Shown here: one piece after another, positions 52,310-61,277 of the stretch
How the letters are laid out: the number at the start of each line of letters is the position of its first letter
Position numbering within the stretch: the first letter of the stretch is position 1
Assembly: GCF_030373445.1 (NCBI RefSeq)
Contig: NZ_JAUCYU010000008.1
Span: 124,001 to 188,000, forward strand
Length of the DNA: 64,000 bases
Source: Roseovarius sp.
GTDB lineage: Bacteria > Pseudomonadota > Alphaproteobacteria > Rhodobacterales > Rhodobacteraceae
Reading direction: 5' to 3'
Translations under genes and position numbers: made by a program
Notes under the pieces: model-generated
Seen by the model: only the letters and a program-made list of their open reading frames with translations
Databases searched by the model: none
Told to the model about the DNA's origin: nothing

Positions 52310-53950
52310 GTGACACGCGACCTCAAGGCCGCCGTAGCCAGCCGTCTTGCCATCCCCCACCTGCGCCCCGATCCGCGGGAACCGCTCACCCCCGCCCGCC
52401 TCCGGATCGAGCTCCTGTCGGGGCTCACCGTTGCGCTGGCGCTGGTTCCCGAGGCGGTGGCCTTCGCCTTCGTCGCGGGCGTGCACCCGCTCGTGGGCCT
52501 CTACGCGGCCTTCCTCGTCGGGCTCATCACGGCGCTGATCGGCGGCCGCCCCGGCATGATCTCGGGCGCCACCGGCGCGCTGGCCGTGGTCATGGTCTCG
52601 CTCGTGGCCCAGCACAGTGTCGAATACCTCTTCGCCACGGTTGTCCTGATGGGTCTCCTGCAAATCACTGCCGGCGTGCTGCGCTGGGGCAAGTTCATCC
52701 GCCTCGTGCCGCACCCGGTGATGCTGGGCTTCGTCAACGGGCTCGCCATCGTGATCTTCCTCGCCCAGCTTGGCCAGTTCAAGGTGCCCGGCACCATGGT
52801 GCAAACCGATCACGGCATGTCGGGCGGCCAATGGCTGTCGGGCATGCCGCTCTACACCATGCTCGGCCTCGTCGCACTGACCATGGCGCTGATCTGGGTC
52901 ATGCCCCGCATCACGAGGCTGATCCCCGCGCCGCTCGCCGGCATCGCCATCGTCGCGGGGCTCGTCATCGCCCTCGGCCTCGACGTTCCCCGCGTGGGCG
53001 ATCTTGCCTCGATCCAGGGCGGGCTGCCCTCGCTGCATATCCCGATGGTGCCGCTCACCCTCGAGACGCTGGAAATCATCCTGCCCTACGCGGTGATCCT
53101 CGCCGCCATCGGCCTCATCGAAAGCCTGCTCACCCTCAACCTCGTTGGCGAGATGACCGGCAAGCGCGGCGGCGCCAGCCAGGAATGCGTGGCCCAGGGG
53201 ATCGCCAACACCGTCACCGGCTTCTTCGGCGGCATGGGCGGCTGCGCCATGATCGGCCAGTCGATGATCAACGTGAAATCCGGCGGCCGCACCCGCATCG
53301 CCGCCACCGCGGCGGCGCTCTTCCTGCTGGTCTTCATCCTTTTCGCCGCACCGCTGATCGAACAGATTCCGCTCGCGGCGCTCGTCGGCGTGATGTTCAT
53401 GGTGGTGATCGGCACCTTCGCGTGGAACTCGCTGACGATCCTGCGCAAGGTTCCCCTGACCGATGCGCTGGTCATCGTGCTCGTCACCATCGTCACGGTG
53501 CAATACGACCTCGCCATCGCGGTGGTCGTGGGTGTCATCGTCTCGGCGCTGGCCTACGCGTGGAACAACGCCACCCGCATTCACGCCCATACCCGCGACT
53601 CGGTCACCGAAACCGGCGCCAAGGTCTATGAAATCCAGGGGCCGCTGTTCTTCGGCTCGGCCGCGGGCTTCGCCGAGCTCTTCGACATCGAGAATGACCC
53701 CGACGCGGTCATCGCCGATTTCGCGCGCAGCCGCGTCGTCGATCAATCGGCCCTGCAGGCCATCGAAGCCATCGCGGCGAAATACGAGGCCGCGGGCAAG
53801 CGCATCAAGCTCCGCCATCTCAGCCCGGATTGCCACCGCCTTCTGAAGAAGGCCGGCCACCTCGTCGTCGACAGCGACGACGACCCGGATTACCAGCTTG
53901 CCGTCGATTACGGCGTGCGCACCGGCGTGCTTGGCGGGGCCGAGGGCTAG
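52310..53950 (+). CDS. SulP family anion transporter with STAS domain
   Basis: Membrane carrier of 546 residues. The transporter domain (residues 35-410) begins LLSGLTVALALVPEAVAFAF and includes GLITALIGGRPGMISGATGA, and VTGFFGGMGGCAMIGQSMIN. A C-terminal STAS domain follows (VYEIQGPLFFGSAAGFAELF; VVDQSALQAIEAIAAKYEAA). Family members carry sulfate, bicarbonate or dicarboxylates. The GTG at 52310 with AGAGAGAA upstream is preferred; the long open frame before it is a mirror of mtnP. No sulfate-assimilation genes are adjacent. Confidence 0.9.
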   Translation: MTRDLKAAVASRLAIPHLRPDPREPLTPARLRIELLSGLTVALALVPEAVAFAFVAGVHPLVGLYAAFLVGLITALIGGRPGMISGATGALAVVMVSLVAQHSVEYLFATVVLMGLLQITAGVLRWGKFIRLVPHPVMLGFVNGLAIVIFLAQLGQFKVPGTMVQTDHGMSGGQWLSGMPLYTMLGLVALTMALIWVMPRITRLIPAPLAGIAIVAGLVIALGLDVPRVGDLASIQGGLPSLHIPMVPLTLETLEIILPYAVILAAIGLIESLLTLNLVGEMTGKRGGASQECVAQGIANTVTGFFGGMGGCAMIGQSMINVKSGGRTRIAATAAALFLLVFILFAAPLIEQIPLAALVGVMFMVVIGTFAWNSLTILRKVPLTDALVIVLVTIVTVQYDLAIAVVVGVIVSALAYAWNNATRIHAHTRDSVTETGAKVYEIQGPLFFGSAAGFAELFDIENDPDAVIADFARSRVVDQSALQAIEAIAAKYEAAGKRIKLRHLSPDCHRLLKKAGHLVVDSDDDPDYQLAVDYGVRTGVLGGAEG

Positions 53951-53951
53951 C

Positions 53952-54140
53952 TCAGGCCGGCGCGCCCAGCGCGCAAAGGTCGCTGCCCTGCACCAACGAG
54001 GTGACAACGCGCCCCTCGTCGGTGTCGCGGATGCCATAACCATAGCCGCGCAGGCGATGCTGCCATTCGCGGTCCGACACGGCCAGCGCGCGCTCGCGCA
54101 TCACAAGGTCGCGGATCTTGTTCGGGTTCATCGGTTCCAT
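53952..54140 (-). CDS. small conserved-type protein, 62 residues
   Basis: Unrecognised short protein. It begins MEPMNPNKIRDLVMRERALA and continues DREWQHRLRGYGYGIRDTDE, with ALAVSDREW and a glycine/tyrosine stretch in the middle, ending SDLCALGAPA. GGAAACAGAT precedes the ATG. No signal peptide. The highly charged N-terminal half followed by a Gly/Tyr stretch resembles small alphaproteobacterial proteins seen next to transport genes; the role is unknown. It ends one base after the SulP stop on the opposite strand. Confidence 0.6.
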   Translation of the reverse strand: MEPMNPNKIRDLVMRERALAVSDREWQHRLRGYGYGIRDTDEGRVVTSLVQGSDLCALGAPA

Positions 54141-54260
54141 ATCTGTTTCCTTCCCTCGGACAGTAATGTTCCTGGAACCGGGATAATTTCGCCTTGTGGC
54201 AACAATCGTGCCGAATTGGGGCAAGGCGCGGGTATCTTCGCGGCGGCGTCAGCCGTGACG

Positions 54261-55139
54261 TCAGCTCAGGAACCTCGCACAGGTCGCCTCGAAATCGTCG
54301 AACATCGGCGCCCGCCCGAACCCCTCGGGAAAAGCGCCGTTCCGCTCCATCCCGGCGATCCGGTCACAGGCCTCGGCAATCCGCCCGCAAAGCCGGCCCA
54401 TCTCCGGTTCCGCCTGCGCCTCGGCCGCCCGCCGCGCCGCCGCGGCGCACCGGCGGGTCAGGGCCATGTCCGCGTCGAACGCCGCCTCTGGTGTCTCTGC
54501 CATGCCCACCCCCGGAACCTCCCCGGGCACGACGCCCTGCCCGTCCGTCAGCCCGGCCCGCACGATCGCCGTGGCATACAGCATCGCCGCCCCGCTCAGC
54601 CGCCAGGCGTTGTCGGCCCCGGCCCCGTCGGCCTCCGCGCGCGACAGGAAGGCATGCAACATGGCCTGTTCCACCAGCGCGGTCAGCAGCGCCAGCACCC
54701 CTTCCAGCTCCGGCGCCGTCTCGACATCCGGGCCCGGCGCGCCAGCCTCCGCAAGCCGCGCCTCCAGCCATGCCCGGTAATCCGCTCTCGGCGCCGCGGC
54801 CCGCGCAATGCAGTCCCGCGCCGCGTCATCCTCTGCCCGCGCGGCCCCCAGCACCGCCGCCATGGCCTCCTCCATCTCCCATTCCGCCCGCAGCACCGAC
54901 GGCATGTCCCGCCCCGGCCGGACCAGATGCGCCGGAAGCCGCACGGGAACGCCCCGCTCGACCAGCAGCGCGGCAATGTCCATCGCGTTGGCGAAATCCA
55001 CCTCGTCGATGGCGGTCACCCGCGCCAGGTGCCCCTCGTCCCGCAACGCCCTCAGAACCAGCATGTGCAGGAACTGCTGATGCACCGCCGTGAGCTCCAC
55101 GCGCAACAGCGCCGCCAGGTGTCGCTCGGTCTCCGTCAT
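54261..55139 (-). CDS. ferritin-like helical protein
   Basis: Protein of 292 residues, largely alpha-helical. The start (LLRVELTAVHQQFLHMLVLR, then ALRDEGHLARVTAIDEVDFA) resembles a ferritin-like bundle with its E and H ligands in part present. A second half (LLTALVEQAMLHAFLSRAEA; DADMALTRRCAAAARRAAEA) is Ala-rich and helical. It ends with NGAFPEGFGRAPMFDDFEAT. GAAGGGAC precedes the ATG at 55139. It lies 34 bases after the glutamine-amidotransferase gene on the same strand and so may belong to the amidoligase operon. Confidence 0.6.
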   Translation of the reverse strand: MTETERHLAALLRVELTAVHQQFLHMLVLRALRDEGHLARVTAIDEVDFANAMDIAALLVERGVPVRLPAHLVRPGRDMPSVLRAEWEMEEAMAAVLGAARAEDDAARDCIARAAAPRADYRAWLEARLAEAGAPGPDVETAPELEGVLALLTALVEQAMLHAFLSRAEADGAGADNAWRLSGAAMLYATAIVRAGLTDGQGVVPGEVPGVGMAETPEAAFDADMALTRRCAAAARRAAEAQAEPEMGRLCGRIAEACDRIAGMERNGAFPEGFGRAPMFDDFEATCARFLS

Positions 55140-55173
55140 GTCCCTTCCCTGCCGCGCACCTGCAGACCCCGCC

Positions 55174-55884
55174 TCACATAACGTCATCGATCCGCTGCAA
55201 CTGCGCCTCGCGCTCGCGCCGTGCGGTCGCCGCCGCCACCAGCGCCCGGAACAGCCGCCGTTGCCGCCTTGCATAGAACAAATGCTCCGGATGCCACTGC
55301 ACCCCCAGCGCGAACGGGTCGCGCACCCGCTCCACCGCCTGGATCATGCCGCCCGGATCGCGCGCCGCCACCCGCATCCCCCGGCCCAGTTCGTCCACCG
55401 CCTGGCTGTGCAGCGCATTGACCCGCATCGCGTGCTCGCCGGCAATCGACGCCAGCCGCGTGTGCCGCTCCACCTGCACCGTCTTGCGCGGCAATACGGT
55501 CCAGTGCTTGCGGCTCTCCTGGTAGATCTCGTAGGCATCCTGGTGCAGCGTCCCGCCCAGCGCGACGTTCAGCATCTGGCTCCCCCGGCAGATGCCCAGG
55601 ACCGGCTTCTTCGCCTCGAAACACGCCTCGACGATCCCGCGCTCCATCGCGTCCCGCTCGGGGTCGAGCCGCGCCGAGGTCACGATCTGCCCGCCATAAA
55701 GGTCGGGCGATATGTCGTCCCCACCGCCGATGATCACCCCGTCCACCGACGGCACGTCGACCTCTCCCGCCTCGTCCCAGCGCACCGACTTGCCCCCGGC
55801 GATCCAGACGTTCAGCGCCACCAGCGGGAAAATCCGCCAGCCCGACCGGCGCGAGGTGGTGACCGCGATCACCGGCCGGCTCAT
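55174..55884 (-). CDS. class I glutamine amidotransferase, gamma-glutamyl hydrolase (PuuD) type
   Basis: Hydrolase of 236 residues. The nucleophile is in VLGICRGSQMLNVALGGTLH, the histidine and glutamate in ALGVQWHPEHLFY. VDGVIIGGGDDISPDLYGG is a conserved early segment. The family removes gamma-glutamyl groups from amides such as gamma-glutamyl-GABA. Its start overlaps the amidoligase stop as ATGA (55881-55884), so the two are translationally coupled. It probably reverses, edits or processes the product of the amidoligase; that is inference from the pairing. Confidence 0.88.
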   Translation of the reverse strand: MSRPVIAVTTSRRSGWRIFPLVALNVWIAGGKSVRWDEAGEVDVPSVDGVIIGGGDDISPDLYGGQIVTSARLDPERDAMERGIVEACFEAKKPVLGICRGSQMLNVALGGTLHQDAYEIYQESRKHWTVLPRKTVQVERHTRLASIAGEHAMRVNALHSQAVDELGRGMRVAARDPGGMIQAVERVRDPFALGVQWHPEHLFYARRQRRLFRALVAAATARREREAQLQRIDDVM

Positions 55885-56861
55885 GCCGGGCCCCCGCCCG
55901 CATCCGCCAGCCCCCGCTGTGTCAGCACGGCGCCGCACCGTTCGGCCCAGAACGCCCTTGGCAGCGGCACGCCCGCATGGGCCGCGTCCCATCCCTGCGA
56001 CAGCTCCGCCAGCGCATCGGCATTGGCCGCCACCCGCTCCACCGTCCGCCAGCGCCGCCATTCCCGGTCCAGCGACCAGCCGGGCTCGTCGATCCGGCAA
56101 TCCGGCAGACGGAAGTGGAAGGTCGGCCGCGCCGAGGTGGCACTGGTCAGAACCGACTCGATGCGCGCCGCGTCGATCCACGCGAAGACCGGCAGCATGT
56201 CCAGCCCGAAATTCCGCGACGGCGCCTCCTGCACATAGGCATCCATCACGTGCCCGAGCCGCGCCCCGCGCCCCAGCGCGATCAGCCGCCGCACCAGCCG
56301 CCGCGGATAGGGCGCCGCAAAGGGCAGCACCCGGCGCATCTGGTCGATCGGGTTGGCGGTCCGCAACCAGTCTTCGATCAGCGCATAGGCCAAGAGCGGC
56401 GGCACGATCGCCTCCGCCCGGTCCGACGCCACCTGCACGTTCAGATGCACCCCGAACCCGAAGAACAGCCCGCCCCCGCTGCCCAGCGCACCGGCCTGCC
56501 TCAACGCCTCGCGCAGATCGTCCAGCGCCATCAGCCCGTCGCGGTCCAGCGGGTCGGTCACGATCTCCACCGGGATCACCTCCCGGCCAAGGCTCAGCGC
56601 GGCATCCCTGAGCGCGGTCTTGTCGGCATGGCGCAGCGCGGTATCGAGATAAACCTTCAGCCCCCCGATCCGGCTGCCCTCGACCTGCCAGATCGCCTCG
56701 TCCACCTGCCGCGCCACCCCACCCAGGTGCCGCGCGCACAACTCGGCACAGCGCGCCTCGTCCAGCCCGCCCAGCTCGATCTCCACACCGGTCAGGCGCG
56801 GCCCGCCCTCGGCGGTGTCCGGCTGCGGCAGGGGCGCAAAGCTGTTCTCGGGCGAAACCAT
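55881..56861 (-). CDS. amidoligase family protein (glutamine-synthetase/COOH-NH2 ligase fold)
   Basis: ATP-dependent peptide-bond-forming enzyme candidate of 326 residues. The family start is RLTGVEIELGGLDEARCAEL with the metal-binding Glu in GVEIELGG. Strand pieces with charged residues follow: VYLDTALRHADKTALRD and PVEIVTDPLDRDGLMALDDL. GLFFGFGVHLNVQVAS holds the His-Asn segment. The family joins a carboxylate to an amine, and substrates are mostly unknown. It is coupled to a gamma-glutamyl-hydrolase-type gene and followed by a ferritin-like gene. The ribosome site is weak. Confidence 0.82.
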   Translation of the reverse strand: MVSPENSFAPLPQPDTAEGGPRLTGVEIELGGLDEARCAELCARHLGGVARQVDEAIWQVEGSRIGGLKVYLDTALRHADKTALRDAALSLGREVIPVEIVTDPLDRDGLMALDDLREALRQAGALGSGGGLFFGFGVHLNVQVASDRAEAIVPPLLAYALIEDWLRTANPIDQMRRVLPFAAPYPRRLVRRLIALGRGARLGHVMDAYVQEAPSRNFGLDMLPVFAWIDAARIESVLTSATSARPTFHFRLPDCRIDEPGWSLDREWRRWRTVERVAANADALAELSQGWDAAHAGVPLPRAFWAERCGAVLTQRGLADAGGGPA

Positions 56862-57085
56862 ACCGCCAATCTAGGCGCCCCCCCGCCAGAGGCAATCACA
56901 ATCCGGCCCGTTTTCCCGGCATTGTCGCGCACCGTGGCCCGATCCTTGGCGCCCGGCCCATCACCCCCGGTTACATTTCCGTGAGCTCGCGACAATCCGG
57001 TTCAGGGTCAACGTGTTAGCTGTTCTAAACCGGCACAGCACCTGCCGATTTCAAACCATCCATTCCACAGATGACCGGAGAGTAT

Positions 57086-57628
57086 ATGACCACCCTCACC
57101 GACACCCCCCACCGCTACGGCCTGATCACCCGCATCCTGCACTGGGGCATGGCCCTGCTCTTCGCGGCCCAGTTCCTCTCCGCCGCCGCCCACTGGGCGC
57201 TGCCGCGCGAGAATGCCACCCGCGACCTGCTCTGGAGCTACCACTACCCCCTTGGCGCCACGCTCTTCCTGCTGGTGCTGCTGCGCGGGGCGTGGGGGCT
57301 CGCCAATTTGCCCCGCCGGCCCGCCCATACCGGCGACCTCTTCGGCCGGGCGGCGGTGGCGGGCCACGTGGCGATCTACGCGCTGATGGTCATCGTGCCC
57401 TTCACCCGCCTCCTCGCCGCCGCAGGCAGCGATCGCGGCTTTTCCTATTTCGGCTGGCAGATCTTCGCCCCCCGCGAAACGGAAATCGCCTGGATGCAGG
57501 CCCCCGCCGAACTGCACGGCGAAATGGGCTGGGTCCTTGCGCTGCTGATCCTCGGCCATATCGCCATGGCGGTGATCTGGCATCGCCTCATTCGCCGCGA
57601 CGAGGTACTGCACCGCATGGCGGGCTGA
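57086..57628 (+). CDS. cytochrome b561-type di-haem protein
   Basis: Membrane cytochrome of 180 residues with four helices. Candidate haem histidines are in LITRILHWGMALLFAAQFLS, LLWSYHYPLGATLFLLVLLR, RAAVAGHVAIYALMVIVP and ILGHIAMAVIWHRLIRRDEV. Members move electrons from quinol or superoxide in the inner membrane. CCGGAGAG precedes the ATG at 57086; an ATG five codons upstream is less likely. It stands alone between the amidoligase operon and rlmN and ends before a 30-base palindrome. Confidence 0.88.
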   Translation: MTTLTDTPHRYGLITRILHWGMALLFAAQFLSAAAHWALPRENATRDLLWSYHYPLGATLFLLVLLRGAWGLANLPRRPAHTGDLFGRAAVAGHVAIYALMVIVPFTRLLAAAGSDRGFSYFGWQIFAPRETEIAWMQAPAELHGEMGWVLALLILGHIAMAVIWHRLIRRDEVLHRMAG

Positions 57629-57643
57629 CCCCGGGCGCCGACG

Positions 57644-57693
57644 CGCCGTTCTCTGCAAAAAAACGGGGTAGGACATTCGAATGTCCTACCCCG
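57644..57693. repeat. hairpin plus perfect 30-base palindrome between cytochrome b561 and rlmN
   Basis: CGGGGTAGGACATTC-GAATGTCCTACCCCG (57664-57693) is a perfect 15+15 palindrome. Just before it, CCGTTCTC and AAAACGG arms (57646-57667) resemble the CCGTTTTC...GAAAACGG stem at 42991. Both sites put a C-G-T-T-T/T-C hairpin before a second palindrome at the end of a gene. Confidence 0.75.
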
Positions 57694-57733
57694 GAATTTT
57701 TCCAGGATTCCGCCCGCACCGGGACGGAAACGC

Positions 57734-58915
57734 TCAGCCCATCCCCGCCTCGGCCTCGATGGCCTTGCGCGATTTCCGCTGCCGCTCGGTGGCCGACTTG
57801 AGCTGCCCGCAGGCCGCCATGATGTCCTCGCCCCGGGGCGTCCGGATCGGGCTCGCATACCCCGCCTTGTAGACGATATCGGCGAACCGCTCGATCCGCT
57901 CCCAGTCGCTCCGCTGGTGCGGGGCGCCGGGCCATTCGTTGAACGGGATCAGGTTGATCTTTGCCGGGATGCCCTTGATCAGCTGCACCAGCCGCCTTGC
58001 ATCCTCGTCGCTGTCGTTCACGTCCTTCAGCATCACGTACTCGAACGTAATCCGCTCGGAATTCGACGCCTTCGGATAGGCCTTCAGCGCCTCCAGTAGC
58101 GTGGCGATGTTCCACTTCTTGTTGATCGGCACCAGCTTGTCGCGCACCTCGTCGGTGGTGGCGTGAAAACTGACCGCCAGCATGCAGCCGATCTCTTCGG
58201 CCGTCTTGGCAATCTCCGGCACCACGCCGGAGGTCGACAACGTGATCCGCCGGCGGCTCAGGGAAATCCCCTCGCCATCCATGGCGATCTTCATCGCGTC
58301 CCGCACGTTGTCGAAATTGTAAAGCGGCTCGCCCATCCCCATCAGCACGATATTCGACAGCAGGCGCGGCTTCTCCCCCGCGCCCTCGCCGGGTTTGGGC
58401 CACTCGCCCAGGTCGTCGCGCGCCATCATCACCTGGCCCACGATCTCCCCGGCGGTCAGGTTGCGCACCAGCTTCTGCGTGCCGGTGTGACAGAAGGAAC
58501 AGGTCAGCGTACAGCCCACCTGGCTCGAAATGCACAGCGTGCCCCGGTCGGTCTCGGGGATATACACCACCTCGACCTCGTGCCCGCCGGCGATGCGGGC
58601 GAGATACTTGCGTGTCCCGTCCGCGCTGACCTGCTTGCTCACCATCTCCGGGATCTCGATGACGAATTTCTCCGCCAACTGCGCGCGATACGCCTTCGAC
58701 AGGTTCGTCATCGCCTCGAAATCGCGCACGCCCCACCAGTAGACCCACTGCCAGATCTGGTTGACCCGCATCTTGGCCTGCTTCTCGGGCGTGCCATTGG
58801 CAATCAGCGCCTCCCGCAGCTTGTCACGGGTCAGCCCGACGATATTCACCGGCCCCTCCGGAAGCTTCCGGGGGATCGTCAGCACATCCTGGGTGATGGG
58901 GGCACTATCGGTCAT
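57734..58915 (-). CDS. rlmN: dual-specificity 23S rRNA/tRNA adenine-C2 methyltransferase
   Basis: Radical SAM enzyme of 393 residues that methylates A2503 of 23S rRNA and A37 of some tRNAs. The Fe-S motif is [20 protein letters not shown] (CxxxCxxC). [12 protein letters not shown] and [20 protein letters not shown] are further RlmN blocks, and the methyl-carrying cysteine is expected in [10 protein letters not shown] near the end. The start at 58915 gives a usual N-terminus; the longer frame lacks support. A DEAD-box helicase gene lies upstream on the same strand; both may serve RNA metabolism. Confidence 0.95.
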   Translation of the reverse strand: MTDSAPITQDVLTIPRKLPEGPVNIVGLTRDKLREALIANGTPEKQAKMRVNQIWQWVYWWGVRDFEAMTNLSKAYRAQLAEKFVIEIPEMVSKQVSADGTRKYLARIAGGHEVEVVYIPETDRGTLCISSQVGCTLTCSFCHTGTQKLVRNLTAGEIVGQVMMARDDLGEWPKPGEGAGEKPRLLSNIVLMGMGEPLYNFDNVRDAMKIAMDGEGISLSRRRITLSTSGVVPEIAKTAEEIGCMLAVSFHATTDEVRDKLVPINKKWNIATLLEALKAYPKASNSERITFEYVMLKDVNDSDEDARRLVQLIKGIPAKINLIPFNEWPGAPHQRSDWERIERFADIVYKAGYASPIRTPRGEDIMAACGQLKSATERQRKSRKAIEAEAGMG

Positions 58916-58985
58916 GGCTCTGGCGGTCCTGTTCTCAGATGCGTGCAGATATACGATCTGCACGCCGATTCCAAAAGTTTTTGCC

Positions 58986-60269
58986 TTACGCGGCCTTGCT
59001 CCGGCGGCGCCTGCGGCGGTTGCGCTTGGGCGCACCGCCGGGGGCGTTGTTGGCGGCAGGGTTGCCACCCCCGCCCCCGCCGCCTCGACGACGGTTCTGC
59101 CCGCCACCCCGGCGCGGTCCGCGCGCACCATTGGCCGGCAGCGGGCTCTCGCCGCTGGCCACCGGCACTTCGATCTTCATCAGCCGCTGGATCTGGTGCA
59201 GCAGGTCCGCATCCTCCGGCGCGCAGAAGGCAATTGCCTCGCCCTCTCGGCCGGCCCGCGCGGTCCGCCCGATCCGGTGCACGTAATTGTCCGGCACCTC
59301 CGGCAGGTCGTAGTTGATGACATAGCCCACGTCGGGAATGTCGATCCCCCGCGCGGCCACGTCCGTCGCCACCAGAACCGTCACCGTGCCCTCGCGGAAC
59401 GCCTTGATCGCGCGGTCGCGCTGGCCCTGGCTCTTGTTGCCGTGGATCGAGGCGGCGTTGTACCCGTCACGCACCAGCCCCTTCATCAGCTTCTCGGCAC
59501 CATGTTTCGTGCGCGCGAACACCAGCGTCAGCGCGTCGCTGTTCATGGTCAGGATCTCGCGCAGCTTGCCGGGCTTGTCGCCCTTGTCGAGGAAATGCAC
59601 CGACTGGGTGATCTTGTCGGCGGCCTTGCCCGGGGGGGCCACCTGCACCTTCACCGGGTTGGTCAGGTAGGCGCCCGACAGCTCCTCCATCTGCTTCGGC
59701 ATGGTGGCCGAGAACAGCATCGTCCGGCGCGGCGTGCCCAGCTTCGGCGCGATCTTCCGCAGCGCATGGATGAACCCCATGTCGAGCATCTGGTCCGCCT
59801 CGTCCAGCACCAGCGATTTCGCCTGGCTCAGGTCGACCGAACCGCGATCCATCAGGTCGATGAGCCGGCCCGGCGTCGCCACCAGGATATCCGTCCCCCG
59901 GCCCAGCGCGGCGATCTGCTTGTTGATCGACTGGCCGCCCACCACGGTAAAGACCCGCAGCTTGGTGCCCTCGGTCAGCGGGCGCAGATTGTCGGCGATC
60001 TGGTTCACCAGCTCGCGCGTCGGCGCCAGCACCAGCGCCTTCACCGTCTTCGGCAGCGGCTTGCCGGGGTTGGCCAGCAGATGCTCCACCAGCGGCAGGC
60101 CGAAGGCCAGCGTCTTGCCAGTGCCGGTCTGCGCCAGCCCCATGATGTCATGCCCCTCCAGCGCCGGCGGAATCGCCTTGGTCTGGATCGGGGTCGGTTT
60201 GTCGATGCCGGCGCGGGTCAGCGCGGCGATGATGTTCGGCGACAGGCCGAATTCGGAAAAATCTTGCAA
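58986..60269 (-). CDS. DEAD-box RNA helicase
   Basis: ATP-dependent RNA helicase of about 427 residues. All motifs are present: Q-motif [19 protein letters not shown], Walker [18 protein letters not shown], the DEAD box [17 protein letters not shown] in LFSATMPKQ and motif [15 protein letters not shown]. The C-terminal tail from about residue 385 is rich in Gly, Arg and Asn ([20 protein letters not shown]), typical for RNA binding. I chose the TTG at 60269, with AAGGA just upstream, giving [11 protein letters not shown]; longer starts read into unstructured sequence. RhlE-like. Confidence 0.92.
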   Translation of the reverse strand: MQDFSEFGLSPNIIAALTRAGIDKPTPIQTKAIPPALEGHDIMGLAQTGTGKTLAFGLPLVEHLLANPGKPLPKTVKALVLAPTRELVNQIADNLRPLTEGTKLRVFTVVGGQSINKQIAALGRGTDILVATPGRLIDLMDRGSVDLSQAKSLVLDEADQMLDMGFIHALRKIAPKLGTPRRTMLFSATMPKQMEELSGAYLTNPVKVQVAPPGKAADKITQSVHFLDKGDKPGKLREILTMNSDALTLVFARTKHGAEKLMKGLVRDGYNAASIHGNKSQGQRDRAIKAFREGTVTVLVATDVAARGIDIPDVGYVINYDLPEVPDNYVHRIGRTARAGREGEAIAFCAPEDADLLHQIQRLMKIEVPVASGESPLPANGARGPRRGGGQNRRRGGGGGGGNPAANNAPGGAPKRNRRRRRRSKAA

Positions 60270-60510
60270 AGGGTATCCTTCTTGGGCCGCGTCCCTGCGG
60301 CCTTTGCGTCTGGCCGCATCGCGGCCGTCGAGGGTTTGCGCTGGCCTCGGAACGGGCGGGCGTCTCCCGCGCCATCCGGCCGTTGCGTCAAGAACCCTGC
60401 GTGATGGGGACCTAGAAAGCATGGTGTCGCTGATGGCCCTTTATGGGGCACGGCAAGCTCACGCGGCTGCGCAGCGGACAGCGCCCATATGGGGCCAACC
60501 GCCCCGCATG

Positions 60511-61179
60511 TCAATCTGTTGCGTCACGCGCCCCCTCGCGCCTCAGGCCGAACATCGCCACGAAACGCTGCGCCGCTTCGGCATCGCCCGTCACGCTCAC
60601 CCGCCCGTTCTCCACCAACTCCTCTAGCGTCAGCCGCCCGTAGACGGCCGAGGCCATCCCGTTCCCGTTGCCCTTCAGCAAGAAAGGCGCCTCCGGCCTC
60701 TCGACCGCCACGGTCCGAACCTCTCCACCCGTCACCCGCATCTCGAACGCCTCGCTGCCGAAATCGAACCCGGCCACGGCTTCCCCGGCCTTCTCCGGCA
60801 ACAGGTTCACCCCCATCGAGATCATCAGCGCCGTCGGGCTGATGAACCGGCTGGGGTCATGCCCCGGCACCATCAGCGCCCAGCGGCACAGCGCCTCCAG
60901 CACCGGCAACAGCCCGTGCCCGGCGTCGGTCAAGCTGTAGATCCCCAGCCGCACATCATGCGCCACCACCCCGGCCTCGACCAGCTGCCCCAGCCGCCCG
61001 GTCAGCACGCTCGCCGTGATCCCCGGCAGCCCGGCCCGGATCATCTGGAACCGCTTCGGCGCGAACACCAGCTCGCGCACCACCAGCAGCGCCCAGCGAT
61101 CACCGATCAGGTTCAGCGCATGGGCGGCAAGACAGCCTTCGTCATAGCGAAGGCGGGGGGTTTTCGCCTGTTCAGTCAT
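60511..61179 (-). CDS. HxlR-family winged-helix regulator with extra C-terminal domain
   Basis: Regulator of 222 residues. The N-terminal HxlR domain reads EGCLAAHALNLIGDRWALLV, then VRELVFAPKRFQMIRAGLPG and ITASVLTGRLGQLVEAGVV. The cysteine at residue 16 is common in redox- or aldehyde-sensing members. The C-terminal part (from about 110; MISMGVNLLPEKAGEAVAGF and YGRLTLEELVENGRVSV) resembles an SCP2-like domain. It is divergent from the tandem DUF1428 gene and probably controls it. A TTGCAG-N17-TAGTAT promoter places the start of the mRNA about at the ATG, so a leaderless mRNA is possible. Confidence 0.88.
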   Translation of the reverse strand: MTEQAKTPRLRYDEGCLAAHALNLIGDRWALLVVRELVFAPKRFQMIRAGLPGITASVLTGRLGQLVEAGVVAHDVRLGIYSLTDAGHGLLPVLEALCRWALMVPGHDPSRFISPTALMISMGVNLLPEKAGEAVAGFDFGSEAFEMRVTGGEVRTVAVERPEAPFLLKGNGNGMASAVYGRLTLEELVENGRVSVTGDAEAAQRFVAMFGLRREGARDATD

Positions 61180-61185
61180 GTTTTC

Positions 61186-61214
61186 ATACTATCAGTTGTT
61201 TTTTACTACTGCAA
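61186..61214 (-). promoter_or_regulatory. candidate promoter of the HxlR gene
   Basis: On the minus strand TTGCAG (61214-61209), 17 bases, TAGTAT (61191-61186), then six bases to the ATG. This fits a leaderless or nearly leaderless transcript. The surrounding AT-rich stretch is the likely control region for the divergent DUF1428 gene too. Confidence 0.45.
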
Positions 61215-61277
61215 GTGTCACGCTAGGTCATCGGGCCCGATTCGGACGGCCCCGTTCAGGACAAAGGAAAACGCGAC

